Positions 10,759 to 18,049 of a stretch of DNA of 40,432 nt are shown here, piece after piece. Below the pieces are notes generated by a model. The model saw only the letters and a program-made list of their open reading frames with translations. It was not told where the DNA came from and made no database searches. The DNA comes from Thiotrichaceae bacterium (GTDB taxonomy: Bacteria > Pseudomonadota > Gammaproteobacteria > Eutrophobiales > Eutrophobiaceae), in the NCBI GenBank assembly GCA_012960105.1, contig DUBV01000007.1:1-40432 (forward strand), written 5' to 3'. The translations under genes and the position numbers were made by a program. Numbering within the stretch: position 1 is the stretch's first letter; each line of letters opens with the position of its first letter.

Positions 10759-11545
10759 TATTTTCCACCTTGCTCAACAGTGTCTCACAGAATCAAATCT
10801 GGATAAAAAAATATTACTTTCGTTAAACGCGAAAAAAATAATATTGGATAGAAAAATTAGCTTTGATTTATTTAATGTCGATCTTGAATCATTAAAACCA
10901 GGCCGACCAGAAAAACCAGTGTTGATTACACCGAAAGATGTACCTAGACGAAACATTCAAACTATCGAAGGTCGAGCGGCAATGATTCATTCATTTGCTC
11001 ATATCGAATTTAATGCCATAAATCTTGCGTGGGATTTAATTTGTCGTTTCCAGAATATGCCTGAAGAATTCTATTTTGATTGGACACAGGTGGCGGCAGA
11101 AGAAACAAAACATTTTAATTTGTTACGTAATAATTTGAATGCCATTGGCTATGACTATGGAGATTTCTCAGCGCATGATGGTCTGTGGACCATAGCGGAT
11201 AAAACAAAGCATGATATATTATTACGTTTAGCTGTCGTTCCAAGAATTATGGAGGCACGTGGCCTAGATGTTACACCGAATTTAATTGAACGTTTCAGGC
11301 AGATAAAAGACTTTGAAACGGTTGCTATACTTGAGGTAATTCTTGAAGAAGAAATTGGTCATGTACTAATTGGTACAAAATGGTATCGTTACATATGTGA
11401 TAAATTAAATCAGGAACCGGAAGAAAAGTTCAGGAAAATCGTTGATGAATTCCTTCCTTCAACTACTACAAAAAAAATAAATCATAAAGCAAGATTAAAA
11501 GCCGGTTTCACTCAGGCCGAGCTTGATTATCTTGCGCCTAATTAA
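10751..11545 (+). CDS. DUF455 family ferritin-like protein
   Basis: This 264-residue protein matches the DUF455 (COG2833) ferritin-like family, whose biochemical role is not established. A probable four-helix bundle carries carboxylate/histidine pairs of a di-metal site: Glu86 in SFAHIEFNAINLAWD, Glu117/Glu118 with His121 in AAEETKHFNLL, Glu168 in RIMEARGLDVTP, and Glu201-x-x-His204 in LEEEIGHVLIG. The spacing suggests an iron- or manganese-binding oxidoreductase-like protein, but no substrate can be inferred. ATG 10751 overlaps the tilS stop by 8 bases, suggesting coupling. A longer in-frame start at 10673 would run deep into tilS and is unlikely. Confidence 0.85.
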   Translation: MNNIFHLAQQCLTESNLDKKILLSLNAKKIILDRKISFDLFNVDLESLKPGRPEKPVLITPKDVPRRNIQTIEGRAAMIHSFAHIEFNAINLAWDLICRFQNMPEEFYFDWTQVAAEETKHFNLLRNNLNAIGYDYGDFSAHDGLWTIADKTKHDILLRLAVVPRIMEARGLDVTPNLIERFRQIKDFETVAILEVILEEEIGHVLIGTKWYRYICDKLNQEPEEKFRKIVDEFLPSTTTKKINHKARLKAGFTQAELDYLAPN

Positions 11546-11560
11546 ACTATAAATATACCA

Positions 11561-12283
11561 ATGAATATTTTTCGTAAAATAAAGTCATTTATTAGTAATA
11601 AAAATAAGAAAATTGAGACTCCTGTTAATGCTCCCGAAATATCTATGAGTGAGCGAGAAGATAAGTTTTATGGAGAAGGGCAATTAACTTTACAAAAATT
11701 ATATGAGAAATGGGCATGTAAAGATAAATGGTTGCTCTATGATGAAGGCATTCCTTTGTTGTATGGTTTACAACCGGCTATTAAAGCGTCTTTGGATGAG
11801 GAAGTATTAACTAAAATAGAAAGTTTGTGGGAACATGCGCAGGAATGTGTTCATAAAAAACTCTTATCTGTTATTAATTTAGAGCAGCCTGAAAAAGAAT
11901 GGGAGGTGCTGCCGCTAGATCTTTATCGCTGGGCTACAGTGAGTCGAATTTCCTTACCTGATGAATTTACTACGCTGATGGCATTTGTCTCACAGACAGT
12001 TATGCCGACAGCTACGGCATCCGGATCTGTGCAGAGCCTCGGGGAAGAAGATATGTTGTATCAAAAACATAGGGAAATTGTTTTAGGAGCTGCAACATCA
12101 TTATTAATAAACGTGCCGGGACTATGCAAAAATAAAAAAGGTCGAATTGTTAGTAATCAAATTGCAAAGAATATTATGGAAAATGAAGGCCAATGGTTTG
12201 GCAATGATCGACCATTATTAACGGAATCATCTATGACGGACTTAATAAATGAATATCTAAAGTTAAGTCAACCTATAGTATGA
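11561..12283 (+). CDS. Hypothetical protein of unknown family
   Basis: I do not recognise this 240-residue protein. The first 30 residues are strongly basic (MNIFRKIKSFISNKNKK) and contain no signal peptide. The rest is soluble, mixed acidic-helical, with the aromatic-rich segments YEKWACKDKWLLYDEGIPLL and LPLDLYRWATVSRISLPDEF, and a Gly/Ser patch TATASGSVQSLGEED. No membrane helix or catalytic motif stands out. It begins 15 bases after the DUF455 gene on the same strand and probably shares its transcript. It converges with the VWA-FHA gene 27 bases away, with no clear terminator between them. Confidence 0.7.
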   Translation: MNIFRKIKSFISNKNKKIETPVNAPEISMSEREDKFYGEGQLTLQKLYEKWACKDKWLLYDEGIPLLYGLQPAIKASLDEEVLTKIESLWEHAQECVHKKLLSVINLEQPEKEWEVLPLDLYRWATVSRISLPDEFTTLMAFVSQTVMPTATASGSVQSLGEEDMLYQKHREIVLGAATSLLINVPGLCKNKKGRIVSNQIAKNIMENEGQWFGNDRPLLTESSMTDLINEYLKLSQPIV

Positions 12284-12310
12284 GTAAACTATTTAGCAGA
12301 TAAATATTTT

Positions 12311-13819
12311 CTAATGCGTACTTGGTTCCCGGGTTTTTTGCATTACAGTAGATTCTTCCAGTGAATAATCAGATGCGAGTTGTGTAAAGTTTAGGAAAAA
12401 ATCTCCTATTTCAAGAACATCTCCTTCGTGTAACTCTGCCTTTCCAATTTTCTCATCATTGATGTAAACACCATTCATTGAGTTCATGTCAATGATATCA
12501 AAAGTGCCATCGCTGTTTCTATGGATTTCAGCATGACGTCGGGATATAGAAGTATCATCCAGACTTAATTCATTACCTTTACTTCGACCAATTCGCCAAA
12601 TGGTACGTGTGATGGGATATCGTGTTTCATTACCATCATTTTCAATCAAATAAGCATATGGTCTGTATTCATTTTCAGTACTATGTACCTTAGTTTCCGG
12701 TTTTCTCCAAAGAAGAAATAGAGTTATTAATATGAAAATGATAATAATAATGAATGCTGCAGGTAAGCCATACCAAAGCCATAAATTTATGGGTTGTACA
12801 GGAGCTTGTTTCGTTACTATTTGTATTGGTGGAGTGTTAACGGTGTTATTGTTTGTTTGTAACTGTTCTGTAGATGATTTTTTTGTAGCGGCAGGAATAG
12901 TTTGAGCAGCCTTCATTGCAATTTTAATAGTGACAGGAACACTAATATGTTTTATTCCTGCACTTGTTTTAAATGCTAATTTAACGAAAGTCACTGGATT
13001 GTTATTCTGATATAGTTTATTCAAATCTATGGAAAAAGAGCCGCCTGTATCAATATTAATCAAGGTCTGTTTAAAAATATCCTCTGATAAATTGTACGAC
13101 ATATCAGTTTCAATATAGCTTCCACCTGTCTCTTCACTTAATCTTCTTATCGTCTGTAAAGCAACGGATAAGGGGACAGAACGGGGGTAACCAATTGAGT
13201 TTATAATGATTCCGGATTTTCTTGAAAGCTTGATGATGTCTGAATGAAAGTAGGCCTTATCCTCCGCTTGTCCATCAGATAATAAAACGATAACTTTTCG
13301 TTGTGCTTCAAAAGAATTGATATGTTCTATGGCTTTTATCAAGCTCCGATATAACTCTGTTGTTTTTCCTGCAGCTTTTAAAGTATCCAGTGATTTAGTG
13401 AATAGAAATGATGATGTTCCTATTGGTGCCAGGATACGGAAAGTTTTATCGAATGAAGCTAGTCCTGCTTTTTGGTGCGGCTCTAACGATGCTGATAATT
13501 TTTTTATTAGTGCTTTGTTTTTTTCAATAACATTTTGTCTTGCCGGATCACTAGTATCAACGAGGAACAGTATAGCCGTTATGTCATTGCTTTCAGGATA
13601 GTGATTGTTTTCGCTAACTTGTAGTTCTATCTTATTTGAACTTGCGTTTATAAAAGGTGAAGTGGCTTGAGATAGTGTTCTATATTCACAATTTAAAGTT
13701 TTTGCTGTTTGCTGACATTTGATATCAAGTTCATTCGTTAGCTTATTCCACGCAAATGGCTGCCTTGATAATAAAATCAGACATGCAAAAAGTAGTTTTG
13801 GAAATAAATTCTTATTCAA
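12311..13819 (-). CDS. VWA domain - transmembrane helix - FHA domain protein
   Basis: A 502-residue bitopic protein. Residues 1-23 form a signal sequence. A von Willebrand A-like domain covers about 80-250, with ILFLVDTSDP (Asp88) and VIVLLSDGQAED; the third MIDAS residue is Pro instead of Ser, so metal binding may be altered. A Gln/Thr-rich linker leads to one membrane helix (346-371) and a cytoplasmic FHA domain (about 405-480) with intact phosphothreonine-binding residues in WRIGRSKGNEL, SISRRHAEI and NSMNGVYIN. The tail has threonines at 491, 496 and 501. The likely start is TTG at 13819; an upstream ATG is out of frame. It lies 15 bases after the two-helix gene and is probably the last gene of the six-gene minus-strand run. 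Confidence 0.82.
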   Translation of the reverse strand: MNKNLFPKLLFACLILLSRQPFAWNKLTNELDIKCQQTAKTLNCEYRTLSQATSPFINASSNKIELQVSENNHYPESNDITAILFLVDTSDPARQNVIEKNKALIKKLSASLEPHQKAGLASFDKTFRILAPIGTSSFLFTKSLDTLKAAGKTTELYRSLIKAIEHINSFEAQRKVIVLLSDGQAEDKAYFHSDIIKLSRKSGIIINSIGYPRSVPLSVALQTIRRLSEETGGSYIETDMSYNLSEDIFKQTLINIDTGGSFSIDLNKLYQNNNPVTFVKLAFKTSAGIKHISVPVTIKIAMKAAQTIPAATKKSSTEQLQTNNNTVNTPPIQIVTKQAPVQPINLWLWYGLPAAFIIIIIFILITLFLLWRKPETKVHSTENEYRPYAYLIENDGNETRYPITRTIWRIGRSKGNELSLDDTSISRRHAEIHRNSDGTFDIIDMNSMNGVYINDEKIGKAELHEGDVLEIGDFFLNFTQLASDYSLEESTVMQKTREPSTH

Positions 13820-13834
13820 AATAACATCTATTAA

Positions 13835-14350
13835 TTAACCTTTATCCTGAAATAAAGGATCAGGTAAGTCGTAGAATTCAATGTGCACTGATTTCATCCC
13901 GCGTTTTTGTTCGTCAACTTGATTAAACGTGTCATCAGGTTCTTTAAATTCACCCATTTGTTTAATGTCTTTATCTAATTTGGATTTCACATTAATAATT
14001 CTTTCATGTAATTCACTAGAATATTGTAGCTCATAAGCTCTGGGTTCTGCTGAGTCAGACATGTTTTTTATTTCAGTTAACCAAAGATACACTGAGCCTT
14101 CTTTACCTGTTTCTTTGTTAGGTTGAACAACATGAGCGGAAATCAAACGAAACTGTGAAGGAGGATGCTGAGTTGTTGGCCAGCCAAGTAGGGGCGGAAA
14201 TGAATAATAGGTTACTACATAAAAAACAGAGGTAATAATTATTGTCATGGCTTTAACCGGCCAAGACCATTTTGAATAAAGGTTAATACTTAGAAGTAGT
14301 AGTCCAAGTATAATATAAGCTGCAATGATGCCAGTTATGCCTAATGCCAC
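13835..14350 (-). CDS. Two-helix membrane protein of unknown function
   Basis: A 171-residue protein I cannot assign to a family. Two hydrophobic helices (about 3-25 and 33-54) are followed by a soluble domain of about 110 residues. That domain starts with FPPLLGWPTTQHPPSQFRLI, includes VYLWLTEIKN, and ends in a short acidic/Pro segment. With both helices inserted, the C-terminal domain faces the same side as the N-terminus. The start is GTG with a good site (TTGGAGA) eight bases upstream. It sits 27 bases after the MotB-like gene and 15 before the VWA-FHA gene, so it is probably an accessory part of the same membrane complex. Confidence 0.72.
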   Translation of the reverse strand: MALGITGIIAAYIILGLLLLSINLYSKWSWPVKAMTIIITSVFYVVTYYSFPPLLGWPTTQHPPSQFRLISAHVVQPNKETGKEGSVYLWLTEIKNMSDSAEPRAYELQYSSELHERIINVKSKLDKDIKQMGEFKEPDDTFNQVDEQKRGMKSVHIEFYDLPDPLFQDKG

Positions 14351-14377
14351 AATAATTTCTCCAAGTTCTGTTATCTT

Positions 14378-14971
14378 TTAACCAAGTCCTACAAATGATT
14401 TTGGTAAAAAATTTATCCCAAAAATAGTACCTTCACGGCCAATAGTAAATCTAAGTACTGTTTTTTCATCGCCCCTTTTTTCCATATTGACCGTGCCATA
14501 ATAGACGATTTCCAATTTAGGATTCACTTTTGCCAGTCTAACATGCACGTCAACAGGCTTGCCTGTTTCAGAAGCGTAGTAATGCAGGTTAACGACATAC
14601 TCGCCTTTAACCACGCCTCTTAAAGTAACAACTTCCTGATTAAGCGGATTTTGAACTTCTTCGCCATTGATGGTGATAGTGTCATTAACTTGTCCGCGAT
14701 CATCGCGGTCAAGATGTAATAAACCGGCTTCCGGTGTTCTAAACCAGACTATTTGTCCTTCCGGATCTTCGATCCAAACATCAATATCATCTGGGCTATT
14801 ATCTTCCCAGGTGATGGTCAAAATATATTCGGCTTTAGGATCGATAATGCCTGATTTCGCATCAGGGTTCATGAACATGATGGCGATCAAAAACAAAAAG
14901 GTAAATCCTAGAAGTGCATTGAATAGCAAATCAGTAAACGGATCGGAGCGGAGACGATCTTTAACGCGCAT
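14378..14971 (-). CDS. MotB/ExbD-like channel partner with periplasmic beta-sandwich-like domain
   Basis: A 197-residue protein with one N-terminal membrane helix (about 13-33, FTDLLFNALLGFTFLFLIAI). Its Asp14 sits at the start of the helix as in ExbD/TolR/MotB, where that Asp carries the proton. In place of the usual peptidoglycan-binding or ExbD domain, residues 47-190 look like a beta-sandwich. The motif DDIDVWIEDPEGQIVWF followed by LDRDDRG resembles DUF2135/YfaP-type or pre-peptidase-like domains. I infer a stator-type partner of the MotA-like protein encoded 5 bases upstream. The ion-carrier role is from family analogy; the domain match is by eye only. Confidence 0.72.
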   Translation of the reverse strand: MRVKDRLRSDPFTDLLFNALLGFTFLFLIAIMFMNPDAKSGIIDPKAEYILTITWEDNSPDDIDVWIEDPEGQIVWFRTPEAGLLHLDRDDRGQVNDTITINGEEVQNPLNQEVVTLRGVVKGEYVVNLHYYASETGKPVDVHVRLAKVNPKLEIVYYGTVNMEKRGDEKTVLRFTIGREGTIFGINFLPKSFVGLG

Positions 14972-14976
14972 CTTTC

Positions 14977-15720
14977 TTAAGCACCATTAATTTTTGGCAA
15001 GACATGTACTTGCGTTAAGTGGCGAGTTAGTTCGATTAACTCGTCCACGTGACGGTCTATCATATGATATTGCATCGCCGTTAAAATGCTGCAAGATAAA
15101 CCTGCAAGCGTGGTGTAGAGAGCCGTGCCCATACCATTACTCATATGCTGTAAAATTTTCTGCATATTACTAACATCAAAGTTAGCAATGTGAGCAACCG
15201 AACCGAGCATAAGAATAAAACCGATAATCGTACCGAGTAGGCCGAGCTTTAACATCATGTCAGAAACAAACCAGCCAATTTCCTGAGGGCCTTTCAAACG
15301 TGACTCATAAACTTCAATGAGTTCAGAAGGGGAGCCTGCTTCTTCACCTCCAGCCATGTTTTTATTACTGTAAAATAGGTCGCTAATATAATCGCTCATA
15401 AAGCAATCTGGTAGTTTGATGTTAGAGTTTATAAATACATCATCACCTTCTACCTTGATATCCAGTTTATCTTCATCCTTAATCATGCGATCTACTTCTC
15501 TGGATAGATTCATTTGTAAAGAAATGGAATAAATCAATTTGCCGCAATGCAAAGTAACAATTAGGTAAACTAAAGCAATAATCCAGGAGATACGACTTTG
15601 ATCTATGTGAAATAATTGAGATATAATGCCTTCATTCCAGGCAATGAGTAATGAAAATGCGATAAGGCCTGTCAAAATTAGCCATCTAAGCAATAAGCTA
15701 TGTTCTGGTTGTTCCTTCAT
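14977..15720 (-). CDS. MotA/TolQ/ExbB family proton channel protein
   Basis: A 247-residue inner-membrane protein with four predicted helices: about 10-28, 43-66, 150-177 and 193-216. A cytoplasmic loop of about 80 residues lies between helices 2 and 3, giving the MotA arrangement. The conserved channel segment is LKLGLLGTIIGFILMLGSV followed by MSNGMGTALYTTLAGLSCSIL, matching the MotA_ExbB domain. It would form the ring that conducts protons together with the Asp14-bearing protein encoded just downstream. It is not the flagellar MotA: there is no flagellar gene nearby and the partner lacks an OmpA domain. An AAGGA ribosome site is visible before ATG 15720. Confidence 0.85.
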   Translation of the reverse strand: MKEQPEHSLLLRWLILTGLIAFSLLIAWNEGIISQLFHIDQSRISWIIALVYLIVTLHCGKLIYSISLQMNLSREVDRMIKDEDKLDIKVEGDDVFINSNIKLPDCFMSDYISDLFYSNKNMAGGEEAGSPSELIEVYESRLKGPQEIGWFVSDMMLKLGLLGTIIGFILMLGSVAHIANFDVSNMQKILQHMSNGMGTALYTTLAGLSCSILTAMQYHMIDRHVDELIELTRHLTQVHVLPKINGA

Positions 15721-15760
15721 TGTTCTGCTTGTTCCTTACAGTTTAGCTTCCGTGCTGTAA

Positions 15761-16234
15761 TTAATTTTGCTCAAGAAGAAATGGATCTTCAGATGCAGCG
15801 TAGTCTACCACTGAGCGTAGAATGTTATTGATTTTTTTTGCGATTTTATCCATTTTTTTATTGCCAGTTTTCTCTGGCAACAAACGTGTTCCAATAATGA
15901 TTTTTTTACCTACTTCGGTTGCGGTTATTTTATAGGGACAATAATTAATATAAAGAGGTTCAATTATTAGCATCTCTTCTACCAAGGTTAAATTACAAAA
16001 TAAAATGACTTCGTTCTGAGGAAAGTTAGCATTACCGCGTTTCTGAATAGCTTCGCCGATATGTAATCGATTGGTTATGCGAAAATTATTTTCAGTGATT
16101 GCAAATTCACTATCCTGAATAACATGGGCAAATATTTTTTTTGTGCGTTTTTCATAAATCTGATTAGATTCATTTGAGCATGCAACAAGTGATATCAAAA
16201 AACAAAGGGCAACATATTGAGAGAGGATTTTCAT
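15761..16234 (-). CDS. DUF302 family lipoprotein
   Basis: A 157-residue protein starting with a lipoprotein signal, lipobox LVAC with Cys19. The mature part has DUF302 features: ViQDSEFAITENNFRITNRL, then HIGEAIQKRG, EVILFCNLTLVEEML and NYCPYKITATEVGKKIIIGT, with the two conserved cysteines of the fCN and yCPy motifs. The function of DUF302 proteins is unknown. Its ATG overlaps the stop of the L,D-transpeptidase gene (ATGA), so the two are translationally coupled. The MotA-like gene starts 40 bases downstream, which ties this lipoprotein to the envelope module. Confidence 0.82.
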   Translation of the reverse strand: MKILSQYVALCFLISLVACSNESNQIYEKRTKKIFAHVIQDSEFAITENNFRITNRLHIGEAIQKRGNANFPQNEVILFCNLTLVEEMLIIEPLYINYCPYKITATEVGKKIIIGTRLLPEKTGNKKMDKIAKKINNILRSVVDYAASEDPFLLEQN

Positions 16235-16794
16235 TCTTTAATAATGACAGGTGTTCCGATATCGACAAATTTTCTCAGTTCATTTATTTCTTCATTTGTT
16301 AAGGCAATGCAGCCTTCTGTCCAGTTAATTTCTTCATGGATAACAATTTTTTTTTCATTTTGTTCACCAAGCCCATGAATTCCTATAAAACCACCGAGCT
16401 TAGTATCTTGTGGAGGTGCGGTATGTTTTTTGTAGGCCGTAGCTATCCGTTTAAAATCCTTTGCATCAATGACTTTGTTTTTATAGCCATACCAGGCATC
16501 GATAAGGTTAGGGTAATCCAGTTGTATGAAATAATGGAAACGGCTACTTTTTTTAAATTGTGAGATCCGGTAAACCCCTTGTGGCGTCTTACTATCGCCT
16601 TGGCGACGTTTTGTTCCTTTGCCCCCCTTACCGCTGGAGATACGGTATTTTTTAACGACTTCACCGGCTTTTTTTACGATTAACTCGTTATTTTTTTTTG
16701 AAATCAAGATTTGATACTCACTGGCTTGCGCCAATGGGATGCAAAATAGCAGGAACATTAAAAAGAAAGAATTTAAATTAGACCGCATATACAT
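16231..16794 (-). CDS. L,D-transpeptidase family protein (YkuD domain)
   Basis: A 187-residue exported enzyme with a signal peptide ending at AQA (about residue 24). The YkuD catalytic region holds IGIHGLGE and, further on, NWTEGCIALTNEEINELR, where Cys is the nucleophile and His the partner. The T-x-G-C-I-A-L form is closer to the YafK/DpaA-like subgroup than to classic S-H-G-C enzymes, so it may either cross-link peptidoglycan or release an attached lipoprotein. I prefer ATG 16794 because an AAGGAAA site lies about ten bases upstream. ATG 16788 is possible, and the longer frame from 16869 has no signal-peptide logic. It is first in the minus-strand run. Confidence 0.86.
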   Translation of the reverse strand: MYMRSNLNSFFLMFLLFCIPLAQASEYQILISKKNNELIVKKAGEVVKKYRISSGKGGKGTKRRQGDSKTPQGVYRISQFKKSSRFHYFIQLDYPNLIDAWYGYKNKVIDAKDFKRIATAYKKHTAPPQDTKLGGFIGIHGLGEQNEKKIVIHEEINWTEGCIALTNEEINELRKFVDIGTPVIIKE

Positions 16795-16976
16795 TATTCG
16801 TAGGCTTTCCTTTAAAATTGGAAATATTCGTAATTTAAAAATGATAAGCAATTCACTGCCAAATATCATCCTGAGATAGTATTATCCTTGATATTCTCCT
16901 AAGAAAAAAGTCTGAAAGCCGGTGTGCTTGTCTTTTCAGCTATAAATCAGAAAACAGAGGCCCTTGGATATTTATT

Positions 16977-17507
16977 ATGGAAATACAGCGATACAACACA
17001 ACAGCAGTCATTATTCATTGGATTATGGCCATTTTGATCATAATGATGATTGGTTTGGGACTCTATATGACTGGTTTGGAAAAGGGCAGCGCCGAGAGAA
17101 GCTGGTTTTTTGGTTTACATAAGTCACTAGGTCTGACCTTGGCCTTATTAGCTATTATACGTCTAGTCTGGAAAATGCGTTCGATATCACCAGCTTTACC
17201 CGATTTTGTTGCACCAATCCAAAGAAAAACCGCAATTGCAACACATCATTTACTCTACTTGATGATGTTTATTCAGCCGGTTTCTGGCTATATTTCATCA
17301 TCATTTAGTGGATATAAAACCAAGTTTTGGGGAATCCCGTTACCACACTGGGGATCAAAACAACCGGAGTTAAACAAATTGTTTACGGAGATTCATGAGA
17401 TAAGTGCTTTCTGCTTAACAGCACTTCTTGTGTTGCATATTTGTGGTGTCATTTACCATATGCATAGGAAAGAGACGCAGTTGCTTAGGAGGATGTGGTT
17501 TAAGTAA
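16977..17507 (+). CDS. Cytochrome b561 family protein
   Basis: A 176-residue integral membrane diheme cytochrome b of the bacterial CybB type, which passes electrons between quinone and partner redox proteins. Four helices are visible (about 9-30, 42-63, 86-108, 145-165). Candidate heme-ligating histidines are His14 in AVIIHWIMA, His44 in GLHKSLG, the pair in ATHHLLYL, and the C-terminal LHICGVIYHMHRKE. It is transcribed alone, diverging from the L,D-transpeptidase gene and facing pqqA tail to tail. A link with quinoprotein metabolism is possible but only from position. Confidence 0.9.
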   Translation: MEIQRYNTTAVIIHWIMAILIIMMIGLGLYMTGLEKGSAERSWFFGLHKSLGLTLALLAIIRLVWKMRSISPALPDFVAPIQRKTAIATHHLLYLMMFIQPVSGYISSSFSGYKTKFWGIPLPHWGSKQPELNKLFTEIHEISAFCLTALLVLHICGVIYHMHRKETQLLRRMWFK

Positions 17508-17688
17508 AAGCTGGTAAACGTCGATTTGAAATACAGTTGCTTGCTAAAAGATTGGCGGAGGCTGTGAAAGTCGTTTCGGACTTCGGCTACTTGCTCGAAG
17601 CGCAGCTCTCGGTCTCTGTTCCAGACTCGACTCTACCGATTACACCCGTGTAATCGTACCGCCTACTTCCAGTGGGCGTCCTGTACAT
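17508..17688. other. Intergenic stretch with palindrome, no gene
   Basis: Between cytochrome b561 and the pqqA terminator there is no plausible gene. By eye the sequence is G+C-richer than its surroundings. It contains a perfect inverted repeat at 17637-17656 (CGATTACAC, CC, GTGTAATCG) followed by a second, imperfect hairpin at about 17660-17676 (GCCTAC, TTCCA, GTGGGC). It looks like a dispersed intergenic element or structured RNA rather than decayed coding sequence. No tRNA cloverleaf could be folded by eye. Confidence 0.4.
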
Positions 17689-17712
17689 AAAAAAGGGAGG
17701 CTTACGCCTCCC
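17689..17712 (-). terminator. Intrinsic terminator of pqqA
   Basis: Read on the minus strand, a perfect 7-bp stem (GGGAGGC ... GCCTCCC, plus coordinates 17695-17712, four-base loop) is followed by a run of six T (17689-17694). It begins 24 bases after the pqqA stop, so pqqA appears to be transcribed as a single-gene message. Confidence 0.88.
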
Positions 17713-17736
17713 TCTTTACTTCAGCTAAGACAACAA

Positions 17737-17811
17737 TTACTTGTTGTTGATGTACATGGTGACTTCGAAGCCGAAACGAATGTCACTGTATTCTGGAGTT
17801 TCCCATTTCAT
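17737..17811 (-). CDS. pqqA: PQQ precursor peptide PqqA
   Basis: A 24-codon gene easily missed by gene finders. The peptide begins MKWETPEYSDIRFGFEV and ends TMYINNK. It has the defining PqqA pattern: a Trp and Pro near the start, a D-I-R-F-G-F-E-V-T-M-Y core, and the Glu16-x-x-x-Tyr20 pair that PqqE cross-links to build pyrroloquinoline quinone. A strong GAGGAG ribosome site (17819-17824) lies seven bases before the ATG, and a terminator follows the stop. No pqqB, C, D or E gene is in this window, so the peptide gene is separated from the rest of the pathway at least locally. The cofactor serves periplasmic alcohol or glucose dehydrogenases. Confidence 0.93.
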   Translation of the reverse strand: MKWETPEYSDIRFGFEVTMYINNK

Positions 17812-17870
17812 GCTAACTCTCCTCATATAGTTATTGTTAAAAGAATCCGGATAAACCGGTACACATAATG
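17812..17870 (-). promoter_or_regulatory. pqqA leader with ribosome site and two small palindromes
   Basis: The strong ribosome site is at 17819-17824. Two adjacent perfect palindromes, ATCCGGAT (17845-17852) and ACCGGT (17855-17860), lie 34-49 bases before the start codon and could be an operator. I could not find a convincing sigma-70 or sigma-54 promoter at proper spacing by eye. Confidence 0.3.
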
Positions 17871-18012
17871 TTTTGTGCAACTTTTATACTCCATCAATCA
17901 TGCCAAGTTCTTTTTAATCAAAAAATACTAATAAAAACAATCGGATATGAATATATTTATGATGCGTATAATTAATGTTTCTAGTTATTTTGGTTATTAA
18001 TATCCATTTATT

Positions 18013-18043
18013 TGGTTCATTAGAACCATTTGTAGGCTATACT
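18013..18043 (+). promoter_or_regulatory. Possible promoter and operator of the two-component operon
   Basis: A TTCATT/TATACT pair (18016-18021 and 18038-18043, 16-base spacing) lies just before the sensor kinase start. It overlaps a perfect inverted repeat TGGTTC-ATTA-GAACCA (18013-18028). The overlap is what an operator would look like, but both elements are weak and are judged by eye. Confidence 0.3.
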
Positions 18044-18049
18044 CATGCG

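Noticed and set aside
14378-15720. Zorya-type anti-phage system (MotA/MotB-like pair)
   Set aside because: Zorya needs a ZorB with an OmpA-like peptidoglycan domain plus ZorC and a ZorD helicase/nuclease. The partner here has a different periplasmic domain and no helicase or nuclease gene is near.
17508-17640. Possible tRNA or small RNA
   Set aside because: A stretch with a T-loop-like GTTCCAGACTC was examined on both strands, but no acceptor stem or anticodon arm could be paired.
17812-17920. Sigma-54 promoter for pqqA
   Set aside because: TTGGCAT and TTGCAC strings occur on the minus strand, but the GG-to-GC spacing does not fit a -24/-12 promoter.
17947-18000. 17-codon frame upstream of the sensor kinase
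   Set aside because: No ribosome site or family resemblance; such short frames are expected by chance in AT-rich DNA.
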